64,000 nucleotides of DNA from Liolophura sinensis (GCF_032854445.1 NC_088300.1:38096458-38160457), one strand, 5' to 3'. Shown: positions 11,427 through 24,070, counted from the first letter of the stretch. The notes: generated from the sequence alone by a model not told the origin. Made by a program: numbers and translations.

Positions 11427-12016
11427 CATAACACTACATATATTATAGACCAAGAAAACGACACAAGATCTTGGAAATGACCTATCCCGCGGCACGAATG
11501 TATAATTAGGAGGGGGGCAAGTCCTGTAATACCATGACTGACAGTTTGCTATAAGTATATAAAACGGTATCGAGTGCAAGGTCAGGCTGAGGTTATGGGA
11601 CAATTGCACACCAGGATCAGTAAAGAGAGTTTTTATAAATGAACCAGTGATAATAAATAAATCTTCTCATTGTGGTTGACAAAACATATCTCTCTGTTGG
11701 TAAAGAATTGAGAATTTATATGCTCAAAAATCCGCAATTTGGCCAAAGGAAATGTGCAGCATTACCAATTCACTCTTACGTACTGGCGCTAGTATTGCCC
11801 GTGAGTGATTTGTCCAGTTTCTGTTTCCGCGTTTTCTGATATGTACTGGTAAAGAGAAACAGTACTAGAGAGACAGTTATTGGTGTCTAGCACACAATGA
11901 GAAGTACTATTCCTTCTCCTTTTACACAGAACAGAAATGACCCTTTCCCGCCTCATAGGCTCTGGTAATTTGCATATTACCCTACACCCTAAGGAAAGTT
12001 TATAGGCTTCACGGTT
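11427..12016. other. Region between the tryptophanase gene and a LINE fragment
   Basis: Holds the presumed 3' end of the tryptophanase transcript (AATAAA at 11421 and near 11653). Nothing else is recognised. Confidence 0.4.
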
Positions 12017-12750
12017 TGATTATGGATGTGAAGCGTACGATTCTGCCTGTGCTTCAGTTAAAGCTAAGCTTGACAGTATTCAATGTTCAGCGCTCTGTAT
12101 TGCAACAGGTACGCTGAAAACAACTCCCTTAAATGTACTTCAACATATATGTAATGAATGGCCTCTTTTTGTTCGAAGACACTTTCAATCGCTGCAATTT
12201 GGAGTGAAGTTGATGGCTTCACATGGGAAGTCAGCAACTGACATTTTCAGACCATCCTATTATGATATTCTGTTTGAAGGTAAAAGCAGAAAAAGAAAGC
12301 CTTTTAGTGTACAAGCGAAATGTATGTACGACACAATGCAGATCGCCGACATTCAAATCTGGTACAATCTTATTTCCGCGTTTCCTCCATGGAAGTTACG
12401 TTTACCGAATATTTCACAAGCGTTACACAGAGAAGTGCAAAAGAGTTTATCTCCCTTTTCTCTAAGGATTATATTGCCAGAACATGGAGCCACTATCTAC
12501 AGGTGTTTACAGATGCCTCAAAGTGCCCGGATACTGACAAAACCGGCTGTGTATTTTGTGTCCCAGAAATTCGTTTAGACTTACGGATGCAGTATCAGTA
12601 TTTACTGCTGAACTGGGATTCTATGTGCGTTGCTTTTTAGCAGCTTTTAAGCCAGCAAGAGCCATTATCTTCACGGATTCGCTAAGTGCGATACAGGCTT
12701 TACAGAATTTTACGCCAAGGAAAGGCTCTCCTATCATAGTAAATAAGTAA
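12017..12750 (+). pseudogene. Non-LTR retrotransposon fragment (RT C-terminus and RNase H)
   Basis: Frames read DYGCEAYDSACASVKAKLDS, then TGTLKTTPLNVLQH and LFVRRHFQSLQF, the region after the RT catalytic domain of I/Jockey-type LINEs. After frameshifts come LQVFTDASKCPDTDKTGCVF, a glimpse of the AEL block, and RAIIFTDSLSAIQALQNF: an RNase H domain with Asp in VFTDAS and FTDS. Several frame breaks show it is inactive. Confidence 0.8.
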
Positions 12751-13868
12751 AGTTTAGTTTTTAAGGCTGTGGGGAATTATTTATGTAGGATCCACAGATT
12801 TTAGGCTACAACCTTGTGGCAATAGTTCTCTGTGGAATGACTACGGTTGATTAGAGCAGCCTAAATCTCTGAAACACATCTTATTGCCTTGGCGGAAATC
12901 ATTCCATGGAATAGAGTCGCCATGTAAACTAATGTATGTAAGTAAAGGACACAGAACCAACGTATTTAAGCGTTTCTTAATGTCACATATAGAATATTTT
13001 TTATTCTACCATATTTTTGTAAAATGTAAAAAGCAAATATACACAATACACATGACCTAATTATGTGCTGAGAATAAATGAGTGATTATGGCTTAACGCC
13101 ACGTCGGCAATATTTCCGCCATATTGTGGCGATATGTGCCAAGAAATAACAAGAGCAAGCATGCAAATTTCTTTCATTTCTCACGCATGAATTATCACGC
13201 AGAACAGTCTCATATGCATCAAGGGTACTACATTTGACGTTTCAGGAAAATATCCAGGATCTTGGAACATTTTATTGGCATCAAAAATAATAATTTTTCC
13301 AGAAAGGCCAAAATGTACTTCTAGGGATACAAAAGGCTTGTATTGCGTCTTAATCTCTGTCGATAAGTGGAGAATTTAAAAAAAGCTCTTCATTTCCTAC
13401 CCAATGCCATTGTTTTACAAGAAAATACGATAGAATTTCTAAGGATTTGATAATTTTCTAGTCTTCTTTCTGTATGTTGTGTATGTCACATGTCTTTTAG
13501 GGTCATTTCAATGGATTGGATGGTGTCCTGTGTTAAATAGGCACAAAGGTAGAGTGAAATCCAGATATCTTAATCATAATTTCACTTGTCATCAGTTTCG
13601 ATCCAAACTAGCTTCCATTCGAAGACCGTGTTTTTCTCCCAGACTTCTAGTCGACTTGAATAGTGCCAATTTATTTAGATTGCATAAAGGTTTGGAATTT
13701 GGTGTCGCCTTACATGCATCATTACTGTACACATCTGACGTAAATACATAAACTGCCCAGAAATCAAGTTTATTTCTGATGCCAATGCATGCCCTGAGAA
13801 CTGTCCGTCGAAACTGCACATTACGCAAAATAAAGCACTCGCGGTCATACAATAGTGTCATTATGTAT
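12751..13868. other. Intergenic stretch with a short repeat-like piece
   Basis: 13076-13150 reads GAGTGATTATGGCTTAACGC then TATTTCCGCCATATTGTGGC, which resembles interspersed repeats I associate with mollusc genomes. No gene is recognised. Confidence 0.35.
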
Positions 13869-14028
13869 GTAGGTTATCGCCATTCGCATGAGGTGTTTGA
13901 TCTTAGTTTATACGCCTGGTAAGCGGGAACATAATAAACCTCGGGCTGAAGCTCTCGGTCTATTATGTAACCGCTTACCAGGTGTATCACCTCGATCAAA
14001 CACCTCAAGCTCAGTGATAACCCCTACT
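13869..14028. repeat. Foldback (inverted-repeat) element, about 160 bp
   Basis: Two imperfect arms of about 70 bases face each other: GTAGGTTATC...TGAGGTGTTTGATC...GCCTGGTAAGCGG on the left, and the reverse complement (CCGCTTACCAGG, GATCAAACACCTCA, GATAACCCCTAC) on the right, with a short loop near 13948. Likely a MITE-like element. Confidence 0.75.
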
Positions 14029-14193
14029 TAAAGATAAGTTACATGTATTGCCATAGAAATAAAAAATAAACTACAAAAGACAGACCTGTACAAAGGAGAG
14101 GCATTCTAATGTATTTTAATGTTCAGGTTGCAATGAAATCTATCGATTAAACATGTGCTAGCATATCACTGGTCGTATGAGATTTGTTCATTT

Positions 14194-14318
14194 ATTTGAT
14201 TGGTGCTTAACGCCGTTATCAAGAATTTCTCACTGATACGACGGCGGCATTATGGTGGGAGGAAATCGGGCAGAGCACGGGGGAAGCCCAAGACCATCCT
14301 CAGGATGCTGTAGGCCTT
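14194..14318 (-). repeat. SINE family A, 3' part, reverse orientation
   Basis: Starts with TTTATTTGATTGGTGCTTAA, then ACGACGGCGGCATTATGGTG and GGGGGAAGCCCAAGACCATC; the reverse of the 3' half of the full copy at 35287. Confidence 0.85.
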
Positions 14319-15721
14319 TCCACGAACAAAATACCGATCGTGTGAGATGATTTGGAATGTGATACCATCGATGTCCATATTAACTGTTTCTCATACTTAT
14401 ACATTTTATAGGTAAATATAGTGACTGCCCTGACATATTATTATTTCTACCGCGATCAATAGAAGGGAGTTGTCCACACGCAAAATTGTATACATGTATT
14501 TGGTTATAAGTAAATGTTAAAGCATCAAATGAACTGAGTATAACAGGCTTTTACATCAAGGACTGACATCAGGACCACGTTCATTTGTATTGTCTATAGA
14601 AGAGAATAATTATAGTTAGCATACACATTTTGATAATAAAAGACTTCATCATCACCAAAACTACTTACTCATGTGTTGTCAGTATAACGTGTAGAAATGT
14701 TTTGTTTTTCTGAATTTCACTTGTACGAAGGTGGCCAAATTAACTCGCCTTTGTATACAAGGTAAAACATGGGAATTAACGTGACCTGATTGAACAACTG
14801 CCTTGGCTGTCTTTGCCAGAACCCAGTATACGGCTCGACCAGCGAGTGTCATTTGATCACTTGTTGGTTTGTTTGCATCGGTTTTAACATCTTAGTCAAG
14901 AGTATTTTTATTTCACGAAACCCCCGTGTAGCAGACCAGCATCAGTGACAAGATCTTTACAGTGTTAAGGTCTCGTTAGAACACCATGTAGCCAGATCTG
15001 ACCTCAGTTATATAATATACTGACACTGGGTCGACCATTACACGACGTATCGTATAACAGAGTCAAGCCAAGCCTATACAGTACATCGCTCGGACTGCTG
15101 TCAGTCTATATAGGGTTAGGGTTTCTTTAAAAATCCGACTGAATTTTGGTAAAATTTAAAACAAACAAAGGCAAAAAGTGAACAGTGCTAGCTATCGTTC
15201 ACCGCTCGGGTTGCCATCAGAATGACTCCCGCTTATAGGGTTTGCATACTCGTTAGGTTTAGTGTTTTCTTTTTAAAATTAAAAAATAATGTTCGCGTCA
15301 GGGTAGTCTAACGGTAGTCTTACATGAAATCGATGTGGAAGAGTTTATATTTTAGGTCGAAGGCGAAGCCTGAGACCTAAAATTTGTAAACTACAATAGA
15401 CCCGTCCAGAAGTCAAACGTTTCTGTCTCGTGATGGGGGGTATCTAACGACTCAGATAATGAACTCTTGGCACAGAGCCAAGCAGTGCGTTGTATGTAAT
15501 AAAAAGGAATCGAAGAGTAATAGAATACACGATATCGGGTCCACATTAATGAGAAAAGAATAATACAGCAGCATTTGGCTTTTACAGCCAAGTATACAGT
15601 GCTAGCTAGAGTGCATCGTTCGGACTGAGTCCATCTACAGACTAAATATTAGCTCACACAATTTGGTCATTCCGGAAAAGACGATGAAAGGAGAACCCCA
15701 ACGAATTTATTTTCACTCTAA
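14319..15721. other. Intergenic stretch with a hairpin and degenerate repeats
   Basis: A hairpin lies at 15342-15391 (TTTTAGGTC facing GACCTAAAA). Three loosely similar pieces (CAGTGCTAGCTA, ATCGYTCGGACTG) occur near 15080, 15185 and 15597. No gene is recognised. Confidence 0.4.
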
Positions 15722-16033
15722 ATGTTCGCCAAACACAAAATTTATCCTATGTTAGTCTTGAACTGCATTTGGACAACTGTCCAAATAAATAATTTAAAAA
15801 CTATCTTCTCTGACCGACAACAATATGTAAAGTTTAATAACGCCCAATCTAACCCAGCTACCATCACTTGTGGTGTCCCACAGGGATCTATTCTCGGCCC
15901 GACTTTATTTCTGCTCTACATTAGTGACATCATTAGAGCATCAAACTTCCTGGATCTTACTCTATTATTATATATTACTATACTTTCCTTAATTGTACAT
16001 ACTATTATTAAAGTTGTGAAACACATCTTATGA
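15722..16033 (+). pseudogene. LINE reverse transcriptase fragment
   Basis: Reads FSDRQQYVKFNNAQSNPATI then TCGVPQGSILGPTLFLLYIS and DIIRASNFLDL. CGVPQGSILGP-LFLLYI-DI is the central RT motif of CR1/Jockey-type LINEs. The catalytic F/YADD motif that should follow is lost (LTLLLYI), so it is a dead fragment. It may be from the same family as the piece at 12017 but is not contiguous with it. Confidence 0.85.
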
Positions 16034-16570
16034 CATCAACGTACGTGTAAAAAAGGTTTATTTATAGAAAAAAACCGGCGGGCGAAGCAACATCGTCCGT
16101 CTCGGACAAACGTGTTTTGGTTAGAGTCAGAACACTAGCCCGCTCAAGCTACATGATAGTGAATAAAAATACGAAAATCGGACTTTCGCCAGTAACAATT
16201 TTTAGAAAAATGAAAATAAAGATACATATACAGTATAACAATGTTCATAGATAATGATATTACCCTGCCACATACATAGAAATATCAACTTTCCATACCT
16301 ATCAACTTTCCTGATATCGTCGGGACCTTCCTGATTTGGAGAGATATTTCCCTACCTCCCCATCAATACTAACAATCTCCCGATATCAAGGTCCACTAGT
16401 GGGCTCATTCTGACATAGCGGTTCCAAAGCGCCAAGGCGTCTGCGGGGGCCGCTGACGGGATAATCTGGCTCCCGACAGGTGTTTCTGTCTGCAGGTGAA
16501 TGTTCTCTGTTGTCTCGCGTGAACGTCTTCGCGAATCGCGTTCTGTACATTTTCAAAATGGCCTGTTGAT
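16034..16570. other. Intergenic stretch
   Basis: No supported feature. A GC-richer patch at 16430-16560 may belong to the element fragment that follows. Confidence 0.3.
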
Positions 16571-16900
16571 GAGGAAAACGTGGCGATGGTGAACAATCTG
16601 AGAAAACAACGAAAAAGACGAAGTATTTGTGTAAATTTCAACAGGACTGGTATGCATTTATTGCTAAGAGTCACAAGGGTGGCGGAAGACCACAAGAAGA
16701 ACTACACTGCGGCGGTGCAAACCCCAAAATCACTGGTTTTGTCACCAAAGGAGCAGAGGAGGCAGAAAAGATTATTTACACAGAGACTAAATTTGCAATG
16801 TTTTTCACTAATAAAATCTGCCGGACAGTGACATGGTTAAGAAGTATACTGCAGGAAGAACTAAGACGACACAAGTTATAAAAGGAATGTTTTGTCAAAA
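16571..16900 (+). pseudogene. Decayed BED/hAT-like transposon-derived fragment
   Basis: Frames read KYLCKFQQDW, then FIAKSHKGGG, HCGGANPKITGFVTKGAEEA, IIYTETKFAMFFT and, after frame changes, YTAGRTKTTQVIKGMF. The order KF---W--F--S-KG, H-GG---H-----H, T-FF, then GRTKTT-IIKG resembles the N-terminus of hAT-like zinc-finger proteins common in invertebrate genomes. The zinc-binding Cys/His set is not intact. The match is from memory of the family pattern; moderate certainty. Confidence 0.42.
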
Positions 16901-18689
16901 TAAAACCAGTGTAGGTTTCATACAAAACTTCCATGCGATGTTTGATTTGAAATACAAGGCTTCTTTCTCATTGGCTGTCTGGGTCTCACTTCCACGTAGC
17001 CAACGTTTGTCTCTTTAATTCGCGGCCCAGTCTGGCGTTCATACCACCCATCCCAGGCTTCCCCCTTATATCCACATCACCAAAGCAAATCTATATAATT
17101 GGAGGAAAACTCATAGCAATTTCTTGTTCTTTAAAACTTTTCCTCTCATTTGCACAAAAGCAATACAATAGAGTACTATAATAGATTCATAGCAAAACTT
17201 TTGTGTTTCAAACACCAAGTTAAATGATGAGGATATCTATCCCACATTATACAAAACTTACCAGGTATCAGTGAAGTCATGGAGGACATTGCAAAATTAA
17301 AACCTAAACGTTTCTAATGATTTAATTTTTGCTCAATGGTACATCACACAAGAACATGCACAGGACGATAGAGAAAGCTAACATGAAGTTACAAATGCTA
17401 TTTACCATAATATCTACATGTACCTAATTCAAACATCACATCTGTGGTATTTGTTTAGCTTACATCAGGAAAACTGAGTGGAATCAGAGGCAACACCAGT
17501 ATAAAATTCTATTTTACAGGCATAAAAAATCTTTTTTCAATGTCGGAGCAGGGAATAAAACCGTTTTTCTGAATATCGATGAGTTCTCATTGCAGGTGAA
17601 TCAATGCAACACTGGAACAGCCCAGAAAATAATCAAACGCTGATTGTGACACAGGCTCCACTCTACTGAGCCTTGTTTTGTGCCTGTGTAAATCATGTTT
17701 GATAGATGACATCCCAGTGCCTCTTAGTGGTACACTTGCATGTTTTAGTTTCACATTTAAGATATTTTGACTGTTTGGGACAATGCACAAGTCAGCTGAA
17801 TAACAAATAAGAAGGAAATGAAACATCATGCACCTTACTGAGATTTGAAATATGCTAGAAATATATGCACAAACAATTCCTGTTACTGGTTTTATACAAC
17901 GTTTTTTTAAGAGGAGAGCAGATTTTGTTCTGCAGAGCAAAAGTTAAGGACGTGCTGTAAATACGTATATTATTATTACATGTATTTACTGTGGTCGTCC
18001 TTTCCTACTGTTGGTTTAGATGATATTGATATATGTTCTGAATAGGAACGATTGTATGGGCATGTATGTGGTAAACAGTTTTAATAGTAACACTGTACTA
18101 TCTCTTTCCCATTCTTCATCTTGATTATTATTCTAACTTGTGCTACAAATATGAAGTGTATCTCGAATGAAAGACCATTATACATTGTCTAAGAATGGTT
18201 CGATTCGGTTTTCAGAATTTTTTCATTTGAGTTAAATGCACTGGAAGCAGTGAAGTATATGGTGGCTTTTTCTAACCATACTGTGACCAGTGATGTCACA
18301 TCAGGTTTTTGTCATGTGATACATATGTAGACTGCAAAACTTCTGCAAAAAACACATACATGCAAAGGTATAAATATATGCACTGAATGGACCTTGAAAC
18401 GCAACATTTTAAGCAAAAGAATATGGAAGGGGCACCATTGATGCCCACTGACTGGGTCCCAACATATCACCGTAAAATCAGATGTTTGAAAAGCAATCTC
18501 TCCAGTTGGGAAGGTTGTGAAAGAATAAATCAAACTATTTTCCTGGAAAGTGTCTTTTAATCTGACATACACATCATATTAGTGTTTCCATTACCGTTAG
18601 ACATTTTGGCCATAGATCAGTGGGTTCCACAGTCAAAGCAAAACTGCATGCAAGTCTCTAAATTATTAGGCACATTTTAACAAATTATT
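16901..18689. other. Intergenic stretch, nothing recognised
   Basis: AT-rich, only chance reading frames (the longest, on the minus strand near 17587-17940, shows no family motif). Confidence 0.4.
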
Positions 18690-18799
18690 CCCCCCGGGCT
18701 GTGCCCGGTTTCCACCCACCATAATGCTGGCCGCCGTCGTATAAGTGAAATATTCTTGAGTACGGTGTAAAACACCAATCAAATAAATAAATAAATACA
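18690..18799 (+). repeat. SINE family A, 3' part
   Basis: CCCCCCGGGCTGTGCCCGGT, CACCATAATGCTGGCCGCCG and the AAACACCAATCAAATAAATA tail are intact; the tRNA-like head is absent. Confidence 0.88.
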
Positions 18800-19284
18800 T
18801 TTTTAAAAATGCTTATGACCTACTGAACAAATATATCATAAGGGTACGTTGACTGTCAACTTTCTGTATCTTTTGAAATTTTAATAAAATCTCAATAAGG
18901 TTTTCTCCAGAATTCTATCCTCGTACATTTATTATATTTGCACAGTATTTGTGTAAAGCCATGTTCAACAGCCGTATAAAGAGTGTTGACAGCGTTTTGC
19001 AGCCATAGTGGAGGATTTAAACATTGCTGCTAGGAAATCCGTCACACTAATATTGCTTATCAAATGGCTGGTTTCTGGAATGCTATTAAAGCCTGTGGGG
19101 TGTCATTTCTCTCATGCCTAACATCCATTAGTAGTGTGTAACAGTGCATTAAGTAAGATAAAACAGTGCATTAAGTCCAAATAATAATAATACTATCTGC
19201 CGTCAGTTCTGTAATTGAGTTGTGCATCACATTTGACACATTTGGCATGGCATTCCGTTGAAGAAGCACGTTATTGTGTCGACA

Positions 19285-19665
19285 CTGAGTGAGTGAGTGA
19301 GAGGGAGTGCTTAGGGTTTAACATTGTACTTAACAATTTTTCAGTCATATGACGATGAAGGAGTTCTTTAGAGCTCATGTATGTGTAATGTGCATCCTTG
19401 TTGCAGGATGGATTTCCACTGCTCTTTTATCTAGTGCTGCTTCACTGAGATGACTTACCAAAGACAAGTAAGCCAACTCACCCGAGCCATTATACTGATA
19501 CGGGTCAACCAGTTGTTGCACTATCCCCTTAATGTTGAACGCCGAGTGAGGAAGCTATAACTTTCTCTTTCAAGGTCTTAGGTGTGACCCAATCCATAAT
19601 TGACCCAGGATCTACTGCCCGTAAAGCGGGCGCTCTATCAATTTCTAAACATTGAAACTGACCTG
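19285..19665 (-). repeat. SINE family B, near full length, reverse orientation
   Basis: Shares CCATTATACTGATACGGGTC, AACGCCGAGTGAGGAAGCTA and the GGATCTACTGCCCGTAAAGC head with the copies at 5651 and 32003. The repeated GAGT at its left end is the element's 3' tail. Confidence 0.8.
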
Positions 19666-20029
19666 GTACAAAGCAGCTTTGTTGTAATAGGACTAATATA
19701 ATATTACCAGTAACACAATCTCCAGAGAAACAAAATGGTCTGAGCGAGAGTTGAAATTAGTATTTATTTCTATATTGCAGTTTTAAGTCATACCGAAGAA
19801 CATTTAACTTATACGATGGAAGCCAGAATTATGTGGGTTGAGGAAAACAGGTTTAGGGGTAACCATTGTCGGAGTTATACACTGCTTACCTGACCATCAA
19901 TCCATGTATACGATATTAAGCCTTTCATTTTTAGCTATTAGAGTCATGATAAGCACTGTTTAGAGATGAGTTTAATAAAAGTCATGATACAGTGTTTCTT
20001 ACCTCATGTTAAGAAGGTAGAAAAAAATA

Positions 20030-20240
20030 TTAAATGACCATAAATTTCATCCATGGCTAACCTACCCCTTTATCCCGATTCTGTGCGTTTCACTGATTTT
20101 AGAACGGTATTTTGGGGTTTGCATGGAACATGGGATGATGTTTTACTGAACAATTGTTTCAGCACCAAAAATAATATTTTGACATTTATTTGCCTCAAAA
20201 AATGAGCGATTCTTTGCGATATGTTAAGTCATTTACGGTA
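20030..20240 (+). repeat. Old interspersed repeat, copy 1
   Basis: Related to 32690-32900: both contain GTTTCAGCACCAAAA followed by TAATATTTT and ACATTTAT, then a TTTACGGTA/TTTACCATA block. Divergence is high. Confidence 0.5.
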
Positions 20241-20996
20241 GTTTGGCTGCATGCCCTACACTTATTATTATTTAATGAATCAATGGGTCTGTATTAGTGA
20301 AATTGGTGCCATGACTGTACAATTTGAATTGATGTGAAACCTAACGGATGTGTTGGTATAACCGTAATTTCACCAAGCCCACTTCATTCAGGTATTTGGA
20401 TACCTTGCAGAAATCAGGCACATTGATATCACCATGCCTTATACTGAACATGTATCTTCCATATGTCTGAAGTCATTAAGGACCAGCTCGTCTTCAAGCT
20501 GGGCCTATTTTTGCAGAACCCTTCTGTTCTACAAACTGGCTCATATCTGGAGTTTCAGTATTATCATTGGATGTCATGGATTCAAGTCTTGGGGCTTTTG
20601 TATTTGCCACACAGACACCAGCGGCGCAGCTTTCTCAGTTGAGAAGTACTGGAGGCTGGAGAAAAGGAATAAAAACTAAAGAACCAAACATAAATATAAC
20701 TATCAACACAAACACTTCAAAATTATGCTCATAAAGGCAAAGAAAACAAATACACTGGTATGAAGTACATGCCAGATGAAAGACCCTTTAATACTGCCCG
20801 GGAAAATAGTTTGATTAATTTCTTAAGAATGCTTTTCGACCTCGTAAAAGGCTTTTAATAAACGTTTGATTCTACTGTGACCTTTTCTGACCATATTGGG
20901 TCAGTTTTGTTCATAGTTGTGAAATATCACCACTAAATATCTACAGAATTACAGTCAGTCGTCTTGGCAACTTCAAATTTTCCTCAAAATTTTTTT

Positions 20997-23325
20997 AACC
21001 TGGTTGTGGATCACCTGAAGACCATGTGGTCCTGGTGGTGGTTAACATGGTTGTGGATCACCTGAAGACCATGTGGTCCTGGTGGTGGTTAACATGGTTG
21101 TGGATCACCTGAAGACCATGTGGTCCTGGTGGTAGTTAACATGGTTGTGGATCACCTGAAGACCATGTGGTCCTGGTGGTGGTTAACATGGGTGTCCATC
21201 ACCTGAAGACCATGTAGTCCTGGTGGTGGTTAACATGGTTGTGGATCACCTGAAGACCATGTAGTCCTGGTGGTAGTTAACATGGGTGTCCATCACCTGA
21301 AGACCATGTAGTCCTGGCGGTGGTTAACATGGGTGACCATCACCTGAAGACCATGTAGTCCTGGTGGTGGTAAACATGGTTGTGGATCACCTGAAGACCA
21401 TGTGGTCCTGGTGGTGGTTAACATGGTTGTGGATCACCTGAAGACCATGTAGTCCTGGTGGTAGTTAACATGGTTGTGGATCACCTGAAGACCATGTAGT
21501 CCTGGTGGTGGTTAACATGGGTGTCCATCACCTGAAGACCATGTGGTCCTGGTGGTGGTTAACATGGGTGTCCATCACCTGAAGACCATGTGGTCCTGGT
21601 GGTGGTTAACATGGTTGTGGATCACCTGAAGACCATGTAGTCCTGGTGGTGGTTAACATGGTTGTGGATCACCTGAAGACCATGTAGTCCTGGTGGTAGT
21701 TAACATGGGTGTCCATCACCTGAAGACCATGTGGTCCTGGTGGTGGTTAACATGGGTGTTCATCACCTGAAGACCATGTGGTCCTGGTGGTAGTTAACAT
21801 GGGTGTCGATCACCTGAAGACCATGTAGTCCAGGTGGTGGTTAACATGGGTGACCATCACCTGAAGACCATGTGGTCCTGGTGGTGGTTAACATGGGTGT
21901 CCATCACCTGAAGACCATGTAGTCCTGGTGGTAGTTAACATGGTTGTGGATCACCTGAAGACCATGTAGTCCTGGTGGTGGTTAACATGGTTGTGGATCA
22001 CCTGAAGACCATGTGGTCCTGGTGGTGGTTAACATGGTTGTGGATCACCTGAAGACCATGTGGTCCTGGTGGTGGTTAACATGGTTGTGGATCACCTGAA
22101 GACCATGTGGTCCTGGCGGTGGTTAACATGGTTGTGGATCACCTGAAGACCATGTAGTCCTGGTGGTAGTTAACATGGGTGTCCATCACCTGAAGACCAT
22201 GTAGTCCTGGTGGTGGTTAACATGGTTGTGGATCACCTGAAGACCATGTAGTCCTGGTGGTAGTTAACATGGGTGTCCATCACCTGAAGACCATGTAGTC
22301 CTGGTGGTGGTTAACATGGTTGTGGATCACCTGAAGACCATGTAGTCCTGGTGGTAGTTAACATGGGTGTCCATCACCTGAAGACCATGTGGTCCTGGTG
22401 GTGGTTAACATGGGTGTCCATCACCTGAAGACCATGTGGTCCTGGTGGTGGTTAACATGGTTGTGGATCTCCTGAAGACCATGTAGTCCTGGTGGTAGTT
22501 AACATGGGTGTCCATCACCTGAAGACCATGTAGTCCTGGTGGTAGTTAACATGGTTGTGGATCACCTGAAGACCATGTGGTCCTGGTGGTGGTTAACATG
22601 GGTGTCCATCACCTGAAGACCATGTAGTCCTGGTGGTGGTTAACATGGGTGTCCATCACCTGAAGACCATGTGGTCCTGGTGGTGGTTAACATGGGTGTC
22701 CATCACCTGAAGACCATGTAGTCCTGGTGGTGGTTAACATGGTTGTGGATCACCTGAAGACCATATGGTCCTGGTGGTGGTTAACCTGGTTGTCGATCTC
22801 CTGAAGACCATGTAGTCCTGGTGGTGGTTAACATGGGTGTCCATCACCTGAAGACCATGTGGTCCTGGTGGTGGTTAACATGGGTGTCCATCACCTGAAG
22901 ACCATGTGGTCCTGGTGGTGGTTAACATGGGTGTCCATCACCTGAAGACCATGTAGTCCTGGTGGTAGTTAACATGGTTGTGGATCACCTGAAGACCATG
23001 TGGTCCTGGTGGTGGTTAACATGGGTGTCCATCACCTGAAGACCATGTAGTCCTGGTGGTGGTTAACATGGTTGTGGATCACCTGAAGACCATGTGGTCC
23101 TGGTGGTGGTTAACATGGGTGTCCATCACCTGAAGACCATGTGGTCCTGGTGGTGGTTAACATGGGTGTCCATCACCTGAAGACCATGTAGTCCTGGTGG
23201 TGGTTAACATGGTTGTGGATCACCTGAAGACCATGTGGTCCTGGTGGTGGTTAACATGGGTGACCATCACCTGAAGACCATGTGGTCCTGGCGGTGGTTA
23301 ACATGGGTGTCCATCTCCTGAAGAC
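20997..23325. repeat. 47-bp minisatellite array, about 49 copies
   Basis: Tandem unit of 47 bp, e.g. AACATGGTTGTGGATCACCT followed by GAAGACCATGTGGTCCTGGT and GGTGGTT. Two main unit types differ at GGTTGTGGATC versus GGGTGTCCATC, with further AGTCC/GGTCC and TAGTT/TGGTT variants; the types are mixed along the array. The period is not a multiple of three, so no frame stays open. No conserved flanking gene; unit-to-unit identity is very high. Confidence 0.97.
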
Positions 23326-24070
23326 CATGTACAGTGTGGTCATTGTGGTGGTTGACATCGCTGTTCACCGCCTGGAGACCATGTACAGTGTGGTCATTGT
23401 GATGGTTGACATTGTTGTTCATCGCCTGGAGACCATGTACAGTGTGGTCCTTGTGGTGGTTGACATTGCTGTTCATCGCCTGGAGACCATGTACAGTGTG
23501 GTCATTGTGGTGGTTGACATTGCTGTTCATCGCCTGGAGACCATGTACAGTGTGGTCCTTGTGGTTCACATCGCTGTTCATCACCTGGAGACCATGTACA
23601 GTGTGGTCATTGTGGTGGTTGACATTGCTGTTCATCGCCTGGAGACTATGTACAGTGTGGTCCTTGTGGTTCACATCGCTGTTCATCACCTGGAGACCAT
23701 GTACAGTGTGGTCCTTGTGGTGGTTGACATCGCTGTTCATCGCCTGGAGACAATGTACAGTGTGGTCCTTGTGGTGGTTAACATCGTTGTTCATCGCCTG
23801 GAGACCAAGTAGTCCTGCAGGAGGTAAACATCACTGTTCATCGTTTGGAGACCATGTAATTTTGGAGGTGGTTAACATGGCTATTCATTGCCTGGCGTTC
23901 GTTGCCTTGAGACCAAGTAGTCCTGTAGGTGGTCAACATCACTATTCATCGCCTGTAGACCACACGATGCTAGAGATGGTTAACTGCAGTTCATCACCTG
24001 GAGACCATGTAGGCCTGGAGGTGGTTATCTGTTGTTCATCGCCTGGAGACTATGTAATCCTGCAGGTAAT
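23326..24070. repeat. 54/51-bp minisatellite derived from the 47-bp unit, decaying to the right
   Basis: The unit is the 47-mer with ACAGTGT inserted after GACCATGT, giving 54 bp (some copies 51 bp), e.g. GTTGACATCGCTGTTCATCG then CCTGGAGACCATGTACAGTG. Because 54 and 51 are multiples of three, open frames of about 175 codons appear on both strands. From about 23815 the copies become irregular and lose the insertion. Confidence 0.93.

Noticed and set aside
21000-23325. CRISPR-like array
   Set aside because: Units are contiguous with no unique spacers, and the host is an animal genome; it is a minisatellite.
23267-23812. Open frames of about 175 codons on both strands
   Set aside because: They are by-products of the 54/51-bp tandem unit; both strands are open, and no start, splice or family context supports a protein.
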